A stretch of 5,658 nt of DNA from Candidatus Heimdallarchaeota archaeon (lineage in GTDB: Archaea > Asgardarchaeota > Heimdallarchaeia > JABLTI01). The translations under genes were made by a program, and so were the position numbers. This document shows positions 1 to 5,369 of the stretch, piece by piece (the first letter of the stretch is position 1; every line of letters starts with the position of its first letter). The notes below the pieces were generated by a model, which did not search any database, had not been told where the DNA came from, and saw only the letters and a list, made by a program, of their open reading frames with translations. Where the stretch lies: positions 1 to 5,658 of the forward strand of contig DAOUWQ010000120.1 in the NCBI GenBank assembly GCA_030667035.1, written 5' to 3'.

Positions 1-120
1 GTTGAATTTATCTTATTGAGTTGTCTTCAGCAAAAATCTTCCTTGGAATCCCTCAAAGCTTTCCAATGAAAAGTTTAATCCATAACAATTCAATCCAATG
101 AGGGATTGGTTGATTAAGGA

Positions 121-206
121 TATTGGGACTCGGTCTAATCTAAAGAGCAATGTGATTACCGCATAGCGGGTTTCAGTTCAGTGTGAAGACCGATGTTTAG
201 GGGTAT
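121..206 (+). ncRNA. Candidate structured RNA element with possible pseudoknot
   Basis: Bases 130-136 (TCGGTCT) pair perfectly with 187-193 (AGACCGA). Inside this helix a GC-rich hairpin forms from CCGC at 159-162 and GCGG at 166-169 around an ATA loop. In addition CTAAA at 140-144, inside the loop, is complementary to TTTAG at 196-200, just outside the helix. This is the topology of an H-type pseudoknot. The local GC content is raised, as is usual for structured RNAs in AT-rich genomes. The strand is uncertain because all pairings except G-U pairs also hold on the minus strand. No known riboswitch, snoRNA or RNase P motif was recognised, so the call rests on pairing potential and base composition only. 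Confidence 0.25.
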
Positions 207-233
207 TTTTGCCTTACAAGAGAACTGAGAAAT

Positions 234-260
234 CTTTGAGTAAATAAATTTTACCTAAAG
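234..260. repeat. Imperfect inverted repeat, 11-position stem, 5-base loop
   Basis: CTTTGAGTAAA at 234-244 faces TTTACCTAAAG at 250-260 around the loop TAAAT. Nine positions are Watson-Crick pairs, one is G-T (238/256) and one is an A-C mismatch (239/255). No T-tract follows on either strand, so it does not look like an intrinsic terminator. It may be part of the structured intergenic region or a protein-binding palindrome. Confidence 0.45.
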
Positions 261-320
261 AGTGAATAGAAAAGTAGAAATTAATAACGATAGGCATCAT
301 TCAATATTTAAAATGAAAGA

Positions 321-346
321 AAAAAAGATTCACTATTGAATCTTTT
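321..346 (-). terminator. Hairpin/T-tract terminator after the 4-TM membrane gene
   Basis: A perfect 10-base stem pairs 323-332 with 337-346 around a 4-base loop (333-336). Read on the minus strand, the stem begins within the TAA stop codon (345-347) of the membrane protein gene and runs directly into a T-rich tract (326-321, then CTTTC and more T). That placement fits an intrinsic-style terminator for the minus-strand gene. In archaea the T-tract carries most of the signal, so the hairpin may matter less or may protect the 3' end. The plus-strand side (TCTTTTATGATTTT) is also T-rich, so the site could work in both directions. Confidence 0.65.
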
Positions 347-851
347 ATGATTTTGCTGATGTTTCTTCTCTTGCTGTTGAGCTCATTAAGAACCAGAGTG
401 AAATTAGAATTACACCTAAAGCAGTAACACCAAAAACAATCCAGGGTTTCCAAAAGTTATCTAGATTTCCAAGGAATATTGCAGGTAACAATGTTATTAG
501 TGCACAAATGATTACTTCAGTCCAACCAGGCAAAGCATCCATCTTTTCGCGGATACTTCCAACGAGGAGTAAAAGATTGAAATATATTATCCAGAATAAT
601 AATCCAACAATTATTATTGCACCAGCATCACTAAATAACCACATAAGACCGGTGATTGGATTAAGTTCTACATCGTAAACGGCTATGAAAATAATTAAAG
701 CTAAAGCAAGCGTTAGAAATATTGATGAGATCAATATTGTTCTATTAGTTTTATTTCTCCATAATGACATTGTATTTGAGCAACTCCGAATATCTAAGAT
801 AAAGCTCTGAACTACGTTTTCAATTCCTTCTTGTTTTAAAAATATGTTCAT
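345..851 (-). CDS. Hypothetical membrane protein, four predicted transmembrane helices
   Basis: I do not recognise this 168-residue protein. It has a roughly 37-residue N-terminal part, then four hydrophobic segments near residues 38-59, 77-97, 110-128 and 136-156, and a short polar tail rich in Ser, Thr, Glu and Lys. Positive residues cluster just before helix 1 (WRNKTNR) and in the loop after helix 2 (REK), which suggests the N-terminus and that loop are cytoplasmic. There is no signal peptide, catalytic motif or cysteine pair. The start at 851 has no Shine-Dalgarno, but a TATA-like box about 30 bases upstream fits a leaderless transcript. The alternative start at Met28 (768-770) would remove the odd N-terminus and has only a distant GGAG. 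The gene is divergent from the zinc-ribbon gene and ends at a clear terminator. The length, helix pattern and terminator support a real gene; the function is unknown. Confidence 0.75.
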   Translation of the reverse strand: MNIFLKQEGIENVVQSFILDIRSCSNTMSLWRNKTNRTILISSIFLTLALALIIFIAVYDVELNPITGLMWLFSDAGAIIIVGLLFWIIYFNLLLLVGSIREKMDALPGWTEVIICALITLLPAIFLGNLDNFWKPWIVFGVTALGVILISLWFLMSSTAREETSAKS

Positions 852-877
852 TATTAAAGTTTTGTTTTTCTTAGTGA

Positions 878-888
878 TTAAATATTAA
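878..888 (-). promoter_or_regulatory. TATA-like box for the 4-TM membrane gene
   Basis: The minus strand reads ATTAATATTTA here, an A/T-only box 27-37 bases upstream of the ATG at 851. With the usual archaeal spacing of about 25 bases to the start of transcription, the transcript would begin close to the start codon. That agrees with the lack of a Shine-Dalgarno. No clear BRE is seen, and in such AT-rich DNA a box like this can occur by chance. Confidence 0.35.
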
Positions 889-917
889 TAGGGAATGTTT
901 TAATTTCTATTATTATG

Positions 918-929
918 TTATACTTAAAA
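918..929 (+). promoter_or_regulatory. TATA-like box for the zinc-ribbon gene
   Basis: TTATACTTAAAA lies about 47-58 bases upstream of the TTG start at 976. This would place the transcript start near 950 and give a leader of about 25 bases that includes the Shine-Dalgarno at 966-970. It sits back to back with the minus-strand TATA box in the same divergent spacer. Confidence 0.35.
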
Positions 930-965
930 AGAGTTAATAGTTCTATTGTAGAACATTGAATAAAA

Positions 966-970
966 GGTGA
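966..970 (+). promoter_or_regulatory. Shine-Dalgarno (GGTGA) that selects the TTG start
   Basis: AAAGGTGAG at 963-971 contains GGTGA, matching the anti-Shine-Dalgarno at the 3' end of archaeal 16S rRNA. It stands 5 bases before TTG at 976. The in-frame GTG at 967 is part of this element, so GTG cannot be the start served by it. This favours a TTG start. Confidence 0.6.
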
Positions 971-975
971 GAAAT

Positions 976-1173
976 TTGCCCAAGGAAAAAGAACAAGCAG
1001 ATGTATGGCGCCCTGATGTGTATATTTGTAATGATTGTGGACATCGTTTCGCTGAAGCAGAATATATTCAAAAAGAAGAAGATGGTATAGTTTTTCAGAG
1101 AACAGTTTGTCCAGAATGTAAAAGTGAACAAATAAGACTCTCATCTTGGTCTGAAAAAGATTTCAACAAATAG
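976..1173 (+). CDS. Small zinc-ribbon protein, unknown function
   Basis: With the TTG start this is a 65-residue soluble protein. It carries two cysteine knuckles, CNDC (Cys18, Cys21) and CPEC (Cys45, Cys48), separated by 23 residues. This is the geometry of a four-cysteine zinc ribbon that binds one Zn2+. The first knuckle continues as GHRFAEAEY and the segment between the knuckles is charged, as in ribbons that contact nucleic acid or a protein partner. The longer GTG start at 967 would add three residues, but that codon lies inside the Shine-Dalgarno. The gene is divergent from the 4-TM membrane gene and converges on the 2-TM gene with a 15-base gap, so it is probably transcribed alone. 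Minus-strand frames across it are phenylalanine-rich shadows. The zinc ribbon is well supported by the motif; whether it acts in transcription, translation or elsewhere cannot be told from the sequence. Confidence 0.8.
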   Translation: MPKEKEQADVWRPDVYICNDCGHRFAEAEYIQKEEDGIVFQRTVCPECKSEQIRLSSWSEKDFNK

Positions 1174-1188
1174 GAAATATTGCTGGAA

Positions 1189-1518
1189 TTATTCGATTCG
1201 TTCAAAACCGAAAATAATTGTTAGAAGGAAAACGATTACTCCTGAAATGATCAGCCAAAATCCAACATTTTTTATTGTTTCAGCAGCAGTATAATAGAAT
1301 ACAATCAAACCTACGAGCATAATTACAGCTGAAACTAAAAGCAAAATAATTGTTATGCCACTCATCTTAAGAAAGGAACGAAAGGTGAATTTTCTTGGTG
1401 AATCCACAAAGATTTCTTCTTCGATAAGCATGTCTTCTTCATCGAATTCTTGAACCTCTGTTTCAATTTCTTCTGGAGAAAGATCATCAGCCAGTAATTG
1501 ATTGTTTTCTTCTGACAT
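1189..1518 (-). CDS. Hypothetical small membrane protein with acidic N-terminus, two transmembrane helices
   Basis: I do not recognise this 109-residue protein. Residues 1-40 are strongly acidic and hydrophilic, with many Glu and Asp. A short basic stretch follows (PRKFTFRSFLK, 41-51), then two hydrophobic helices near 54-76 and 86-104, and a four-residue tail. The basic stretch before helix 1 predicts that the acidic head and the C-terminus are both cytoplasmic, forming a helical hairpin in the membrane. There is no signal peptide, cysteine or catalytic motif. The ATG at 1516-1518 has no Shine-Dalgarno, but a TATA-like box lies about 40 bases upstream, consistent with a short leader. The gene ends 15 bases from the end of the convergent zinc-ribbon gene, and I see no terminator in that gap. 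The acidic head could be a docking segment for a soluble partner; that is inference only. Confidence 0.7.
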   Translation of the reverse strand: MSEENNQLLADDLSPEEIETEVQEFDEEDMLIEEEIFVDSPRKFTFRSFLKMSGITIILLLVSAVIMLVGLIVFYYTAAETIKNVGFWLIISGVIVFLLTIIFGFERIE

Positions 1519-1556
1519 AGACTAATTATAAGTACACACTACAAATAATACTTTCG

Positions 1557-1563
1557 ATTATAA
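1557..1563 (-). promoter_or_regulatory. TATA-like box for the 2-TM membrane gene
   Basis: The minus strand reads TTATAAT here, about 40 bases upstream of the ATG at 1518. Archaeal spacing would put the transcript start near 1534, with a leader of about 16 bases lacking a Shine-Dalgarno. A second TATAAT-like string lies closer to the ATG, but it is too near unless the message starts inside the coding region. Confidence 0.35.
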
Positions 1564-1668
1564 TGCAAGAGTAATAGTGCTTGGTTTAATCAAAAGTAAG
1601 AATAATGGGAATGTTTTCACTGATTTATTGAAAATCATAATATCAAAAAACCTTTAAAATGACGAGAG

Positions 1669-1683
1669 AGTTTTTCAAAAACT
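1669..1683. promoter_or_regulatory. 15-base perfect palindrome upstream of ileS, possible operator
   Basis: AGTTTTT and AAAAACT form two perfect 7-base arms around a single C. The palindrome lies between a TTTAAAA box (1653-1659) and a CATAAATTAT box (1692-1701), 54 bases ahead of the ileS start. A dimeric regulator bound here would block either candidate promoter. A one-base centre cannot form an RNA hairpin with full arms, so a DNA-binding site is the more natural reading. Because the arms are mostly A/T runs, chance is a real alternative. Confidence 0.3.
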
Positions 1684-1691
1684 AGAAAGAG

Positions 1692-1701
1692 CATAAATTA
1701 T
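1692..1701 (+). promoter_or_regulatory. TATA-like box for ileS
   Basis: CATAAATTAT follows a purine-rich AGAAAGAG stretch that could act as the BRE. It would place transcription start near 1720, just ahead of the Shine-Dalgarno at 1724-1728. An alternative box, TTTAAAA at 1653-1659, would give a leader of about 55 bases. Confidence 0.35.
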
Positions 1702-1723
1702 CTATTGCCATTCATTTTAAATT

Positions 1724-1728
1724 GAGGT
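1724..1728 (+). promoter_or_regulatory. Shine-Dalgarno of ileS (GAGGT)
   Basis: GAGGT lies 9 bases before the ATG at 1738 and matches the 3' end of archaeal 16S rRNA. It confirms this ATG as the start. The reading begins directly with the usual N-terminal pattern of the family (FPKIEKKVLKFWEK). Confidence 0.65.
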
Positions 1729-1737
1729 CAATATATT

Positions 1738-4700
1738 ATGGCTGTCTTCAAAGAAGTAAAAACATTCGTTGAGTTTCCAAAGATCGAAAAGAAAGTTCTC
1801 AAATTCTGGGAAAAAGAAGATGTTTATCATAAATTAAGAGATAATCGAAAGGAGAATGAAAAGTTCATCTTCTTAGAAGGACCTCCTACGGCAAATGGGT
1901 TGCCACATGTAGGACATGTTTTAACAAGATGTTTGAAGGATCTCTATATACGATATAAGACTATGAATGGTTATTTTGTCTCACCTCTCATTGGAGGATG
2001 GGATTGTCATGGACTGCCAGTAGAAATTGAAATTGAGAAAGAATTAGGAATAAACTCCAAACCAGAAATTATTGATTATGGGGTAAAGAAATTCAATCAA
2101 AAATGTAGAAAATCAGTTATGAAATATGTAAGCGATTGGGAAGAGATGACCAAACGAGTTGGTTTCTGGATTGATATGGAAAATGCCTACATAACCATGG
2201 AAGATTACTATATTGAATCAGTTTGGTGGAGTTTGAAAGAATTATGGGATAAAGGGCTCCTAATTAAAGGATATAAAGTAATTCCATCATGTCCAAGATG
2301 TGAAGTAACTCTAAGTAGCCATGAATATTCACAAGGATTAAAGGAAACAAGTGACCCATCAATTACTGTTAAATTTACTAAAGAAGGAGAGAAAAATACC
2401 TTCTTGTTAGCATGGACAACAACACCCTGGACATTAATTTCCAATGTTGGTCTTGCAGTTGGAAAAGACATCAACTACGTTAAGATCCAACGTGGAGATG
2501 AAATGTACTATCTCGCCAAAGATAGACTAACAGCGATTTTTCCTGATAAGGATTACAAAGTCATAGAAAAAATGACTGGAAAAGATTTGGAAGAAATGCG
2601 ATATGAGCAATTAATCCCATATGCAAAACTTCCTGCAAAAGAAGCAAAGAAAGGATTTAGAGTAGTTACAGCTGATTTCGTTAGTACAGAAGATGGAACC
2701 GGAATTGTTCATACAGCTCCGGCTTTTGGTCCTGACGATTATGAATTAGCATTACAAAAGGATCTTCCTTTCTTACAACCTGTTAAAACCAATGGGACTT
2801 TTACTGAAGAAATTACTCCTTGGGCTGGAATGTTCATCAAAGATGCGGACAAACATATCATAAAAGCTCTTAGAAATGATGAGCGATTGATTACAGAGAA
2901 AACAGCAAAGCATACTAGTGGTTTTTGCTGGAGATGTAAAACACCTACGATGTATTATGCACGAGAAGCTTGGCTAATTAGAATGAGTACATTACGTGAA
3001 CAAATATTAGCTACAAACGAACAAATAAACTGGGTCCCAGCTCATTTGAAACACGGTCGTTTTGGTGATTTCTTAGATAATATTGTTGACTGGGCTCTCA
3101 GTCGTGAACGATTCTGGGGCTCACCTTTACCAATTTGGGTGTGTTCTTGTGATAACACAGTTTGTGTTGGTGGCGTTGATGAATTAAAATCATATATGAA
3201 AAAAGAACTTCCAGAAGATTTTGAGCTACACCAACCTTGGATAGATGAAATTGATTTATTCTGTCCTGAATGTAATAAAAAGATGAAGAGAGAACCATTC
3301 GTTATCGACTGCTGGTATGAATCAGGTGCTTCTCAATTTGCTCAATGGCATTATCCTTTTGAGAATAAAGAAAAATTCGAAGAACACTATCCTGTAGACT
3401 TTATTACTGAAGCTATCGATCAAACTAGAGGATGGTTTTACACTTTATTAGCAATTAGTACTGCAGTTTTCAATAAACCAGCTTATCTTAATTGCTTAAC
3501 AATGGGCCATGTTCTTGATAAGAAAGGAGTCAAAATGAGCAAACACATTGGAAATGTTGTGAATCCTTCCACAGTTTATGACACCATAGGAGCAGATCCA
3601 ATGAGATGGTACTTCTTCTCATCACCAGTTTGTAATCCTACACGATTCTCAAATGAAGTTATAAAAGATACAAGACGAAGATTTTTCGACACTCTTTGGA
3701 ATGTTTATTCCTTCTTTATAACAAATATCAATATTGATAATATTGATCCAAGAACTATTGAAAGTAAATTAGAGGATAGATCTGTTTTAGATCAATGGCT
3801 AATCTCTAAATTGAATTCTTTAATTGTAATAGTAAAAGAAAACTTAGATGAATTTCAGTCACATAAAGCAACTGCAGCGATTGATAGATTTATTGTTGAA
3901 GATTTAAGCAATTGGTATATTAGAAGATCACGCAGAAGATTTTGGAGTGCAGAAGTTACTAAGGATAAAAAAGATGGTCTAGTTTCATTGTATGAAACTC
4001 TTGTAACGATAACTAAGATTATTGCTCCATTTATCCCCTTTGTTGCAGAGGAATTATATCAAAACCTAGTCAGAGGTTTAGAAAAAGGTCAGAAAAAGAA
4101 GGAGATGCTAAGTGTTCATTACGAAGCTTTTCCAAAGAAGAATTCCAAAGCAATCGACCCACATCTTGAAGAAAATATGGATTATTCCATCGCTATAGTT
4201 GAAGCGGGCAGAGCAGCACGAGATAAAGTTAAACTAAAAGTTAGATTACCTTTACAAGAATTGATTGTTGTTTGTCCAGAAGCTCAGCAAAATATGGCTC
4301 AACAATTTGTAACTGAAATCAAAGAAGAACTTAATGTAAAAAAGATTACATTCCAAAAAGAGCTCTCGGAAATGGTCAATTATCAGTTAAAACCAAAATT
4401 CCAACTACTAGGACCCGCTTTCAAGCAAAATGCTCCAGCAGTAGGAAATGCAATTAAAGAGCTTTCAGGTGAAAAAGATCAGCAATCAGTTACAGAATTA
4501 AGAGAAAACCATACCTACAAACTCGAAACAGAAGATGGAGAGTTTGATGTTATTGAAGAATATTTGGACATAATCTCAAGTGGTAAAGAAGGATATGCAG
4601 ATGCCTCTTTTGATGGTGGGCAAATTTTCATTAAAACAAAACTGACACCTAAGTTGATTCAAGAAGGATTAGTTCGAGATATCATTCGCAGAATCCAAAC

Positions 4701-4926
4701 TATGAGGAAAGATGCTTCACTTGAATATACACAAAACATTGAGCTTTACTTTAAAGGCGATGAAAAGGTTGTTGATGCTATGACCAAATGGGGTGATTTC
4801 ATTAAATCAGAAACATTATCTACACTTATCAAAGAAGGAACAAAGAAAGATGGCATTTCTTCAGATTGGGAATTTGATGACACAAAAATAACACTAACGA
4901 TTGTTCCACTAGAAAAGAAGAAGTAA
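1738..4926 (+). CDS. ileS: Isoleucine--tRNA ligase (isoleucyl-tRNA synthetase)
   Basis: This cytoplasmic class I enzyme charges tRNA-Ile with isoleucine using ATP (EC 6.1.1.5). At 1062 residues it has full family length. The catalytic fold shows the HIGH motif as HVGH (57-60), GWDCHGLPVE (87-96), and the KMSKS motif as KMSKH (599-603) followed by GNVVNP. The editing domain, which hydrolyses mischarged Val-tRNA, lies between about 180 and 400. It keeps WTTTPWT (226-232) and HTAPAFGPDD (325-334) with the conserved aspartates, so editing should be active. Two cysteine pairs bracket it (C185/C188 and C397/C400), and further cysteines at 469, 471, 509 and 512 suggest a second zinc site. The anticodon-binding domain follows from about 650 and includes EDLSNWYIRRSRRRFW (721-736). 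The C-terminal region contains AGRAARDKVKLKVRLPL (823-839) and LVRDIIRRIQTMRKDA (978-993), both typical of the eukaryote/archaeal-type enzyme. EF-1 beta follows on the same strand. No frameshift or missing catalytic element is seen. Confidence 0.98.
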   Translation: MAVFKEVKTFVEFPKIEKKVLKFWEKEDVYHKLRDNRKENEKFIFLEGPPTANGLPHVGHVLTRCLKDLYIRYKTMNGYFVSPLIGGWDCHGLPVEIEIEKELGINSKPEIIDYGVKKFNQKCRKSVMKYVSDWEEMTKRVGFWIDMENAYITMEDYYIESVWWSLKELWDKGLLIKGYKVIPSCPRCEVTLSSHEYSQGLKETSDPSITVKFTKEGEKNTFLLAWTTTPWTLISNVGLAVGKDINYVKIQRGDEMYYLAKDRLTAIFPDKDYKVIEKMTGKDLEEMRYEQLIPYAKLPAKEAKKGFRVVTADFVSTEDGTGIVHTAPAFGPDDYELALQKDLPFLQPVKTNGTFTEEITPWAGMFIKDADKHIIKALRNDERLITEKTAKHTSGFCWRCKTPTMYYAREAWLIRMSTLREQILATNEQINWVPAHLKHGRFGDFLDNIVDWALSRERFWGSPLPIWVCSCDNTVCVGGVDELKSYMKKELPEDFELHQPWIDEIDLFCPECNKKMKREPFVIDCWYESGASQFAQWHYPFENKEKFEEHYPVDFITEAIDQTRGWFYTLLAISTAVFNKPAYLNCLTMGHVLDKKGVKMSKHIGNVVNPSTVYDTIGADPMRWYFFSSPVCNPTRFSNEVIKDTRRRFFDTLWNVYSFFITNINIDNIDPRTIESKLEDRSVLDQWLISKLNSLIVIVKENLDEFQSHKATAAIDRFIVEDLSNWYIRRSRRRFWSAEVTKDKKDGLVSLYETLVTITKIIAPFIPFVAEELYQNLVRGLEKGQKKKEMLSVHYEAFPKKNSKAIDPHLEENMDYSIAIVEAGRAARDKVKLKVRLPLQELIVVCPEAQQNMAQQFVTEIKEELNVKKITFQKELSEMVNYQLKPKFQLLGPAFKQNAPAVGNAIKELSGEKDQQSVTELRENHTYKLETEDGEFDVIEEYLDIISSGKEGYADASFDGGQIFIKTKLTPKLIQEGLVRDIIRRIQTMRKDASLEYTQNIELYFKGDEKVVDAMTKWGDFIKSETLSTLIKEGTKKDGISSDWEFDDTKITLTIVPLEKKK

Positions 4927-4980
4927 TCTCAACCTAACCGAAAAGAAGAAAAGGCAAAGACTAACCCAAAAAACCTAGAT

Positions 4981-4989
4981 AATATAAAA
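4981..4989 (+). promoter_or_regulatory. TATA box for EF-1 beta
   Basis: AATATAAAA, followed by T, lies 35-43 bases upstream of the ATG at 5024. Standard spacing would start the transcript near 5011, giving a leader of about 13 bases. That leader has only a weak ribosome-binding match (GAGATGA at 5011-5017). The 97-base spacer after ileS has no hairpin or T-tract terminator, so read-through from ileS is also possible. Confidence 0.45.
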
Positions 4990-5023
4990 TTCTTTACTTT
5001 CAAAAAATATGAGATGAAAAAAA

Positions 5024-5302
5024 ATGACTAAAAAAAGCACTAGAATAGTAGGTTCATACAAAATATTACCAGAAGATGTAAGCATAAAACCAGAAGTAAT
5101 AAAAGAAAGAATAATTAAAGCATTACCTGAAGACATGAAAATTACTGCTTCTGGTGAACACCCAATTGCTTTTGGAATGGTAGCACTTATTATTGATATC
5201 AATTTTGAAGAACAAGATGGTTTGCAAGATCACCTTGAATCAATTTTGGAGAAAGTTGAAGGCGTAAGTGAAATCGAAGCAATGCAATTATTTAGATTGT
5301 AA
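5024..5302 (+). CDS. ef1b: Archaeal elongation factor 1-beta (aEF-1 beta), GDP/GTP exchange factor
   Basis: This 92-residue protein is the expected length for archaeal EF-1 beta. The family promotes release of GDP from EF-1 alpha so that it can bind GTP and deliver aminoacyl-tRNA to the ribosome. It is the archaeal counterpart of the catalytic domain of eukaryotic eEF1B and does the job of bacterial EF-Ts. The family pattern is visible throughout: the first strand and following segment SYKILPEDVSIKPE (11-24), a helix to about 33, the signature HPIAFGMVALII (46-57), a second helix DHLESILEKVEGV (69-81), and a last strand ending in LFRL. This is a ferredoxin-like alpha/beta fold. The N-terminus (MTKKSTRIVG) is a few residues longer and more basic than in many relatives. 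The gene follows ileS by 97 bases on the same strand and ends before a hairpin/T-rich terminator. In many euryarchaea this gene is next to a small zinc-ribbon gene; that neighbour is not adjacent here. Confidence 0.93.
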   Translation: MTKKSTRIVGSYKILPEDVSIKPEVIKERIIKALPEDMKITASGEHPIAFGMVALIIDINFEEQDGLQDHLESILEKVEGVSEIEAMQLFRL

Positions 5303-5324
5303 ACAAGTAGAATATTAACTCGAT

Positions 5325-5369
5325 GAGTAGATGGTTTTTACCCACCTACTTTTATTTCTTATTTTTATT
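5325..5369 (+). terminator. Hairpin plus T-rich tract after EF-1 beta
   Basis: AGTAG-A-TGG (5326-5334) pairs with CCA-C-CTACT (5342-5350), with one internal A-C mismatch and a seven-base loop (5335-5341). A T-dominated tract follows (5350-5369). It begins 22 bases after the EF-1 beta stop codon. On the minus strand no T-tract follows the hairpin, so it should act on the EF-1 beta transcript rather than on the convergent ABC ATPase gene, whose stop codon lies inside the tract. Confidence 0.65.

Larger units (their letters stand above)
1..310. other. Intergenic region with several inverted repeats, no supported protein gene
   Basis: No frame gives a convincing gene here. A plus-strand frame is open from base 1 to a TGA at 67-69 (22 codons). 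It could be the tail of a gene to the left, but nothing in it is recognisable. Short ATG frames at 66-101 and 98-166 (11 and 22 codons) lack a ribosome binding site. What stands out is self-complementarity. A 9-base inverted repeat pairs 47-55 with 99-107. A local hairpin pairs 91-96 with 103-108. A 7-base helix pairs 130-136 with 187-193, and an 11-position hairpin pairs 234-244 with 250-260. The stretch 121-200 is about 44% GC by count, clearly above the neighbouring spacers. I see no tRNA, 5S, SRP or RNase P signature. Confidence 0.6.

Noticed and set aside
1..69. Plus-strand frame open from the left edge as the tail of an upstream gene
   Set aside because: Only 22 codons with no recognisable ending; one of three frames remaining open this long is expected by chance.
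66..166. Short overlapping ATG frames (11 and 22 codons) as possible leader peptides
   Set aside because: They have no ribosome binding site, no recognisable sequence, and lie in a region better explained by base pairing.
1..310. RNase P RNA, SRP RNA, 5S rRNA, tRNA or box C/D guide RNA
   Set aside because: The conserved RNase P core (GAGGAAAGTC type), SRP helix 8 motif, 5S core, tRNA arms and a spaced C/D box pair were looked for by eye and not found.
878..1144. Minus-strand open frames opposite the zinc-ribbon gene (88 and 62 codons)
   Set aside because: They are phenylalanine-rich antisense shadows without a ribosome binding site, while the plus strand encodes clear paired cysteine knuckles with a good Shine-Dalgarno.
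1614..1634. TTTTCA/TGAAAA inverted repeat with 9-base loop
   Set aside because: Six A/T-rich pairs in AT-rich spacer DNA are likely chance, with no conserved placement relative to a gene.
2208..2474. Minus-strand open frame inside ileS (88 codons)
   Set aside because: It lies within the conserved catalytic and editing regions of ileS and has no motif of its own.
3098..3298. Second minus-strand open frame inside ileS (66 codons)
   Set aside because: It is antisense to conserved IleRS sequence, with no promoter or family resemblance.
4975..5202. Minus-strand open frame over EF-1 beta (75 codons)
   Set aside because: It is a shadow of the well-supported EF-1 beta gene; its hydrophobic look comes from antisense of Lys/Glu-rich codons.
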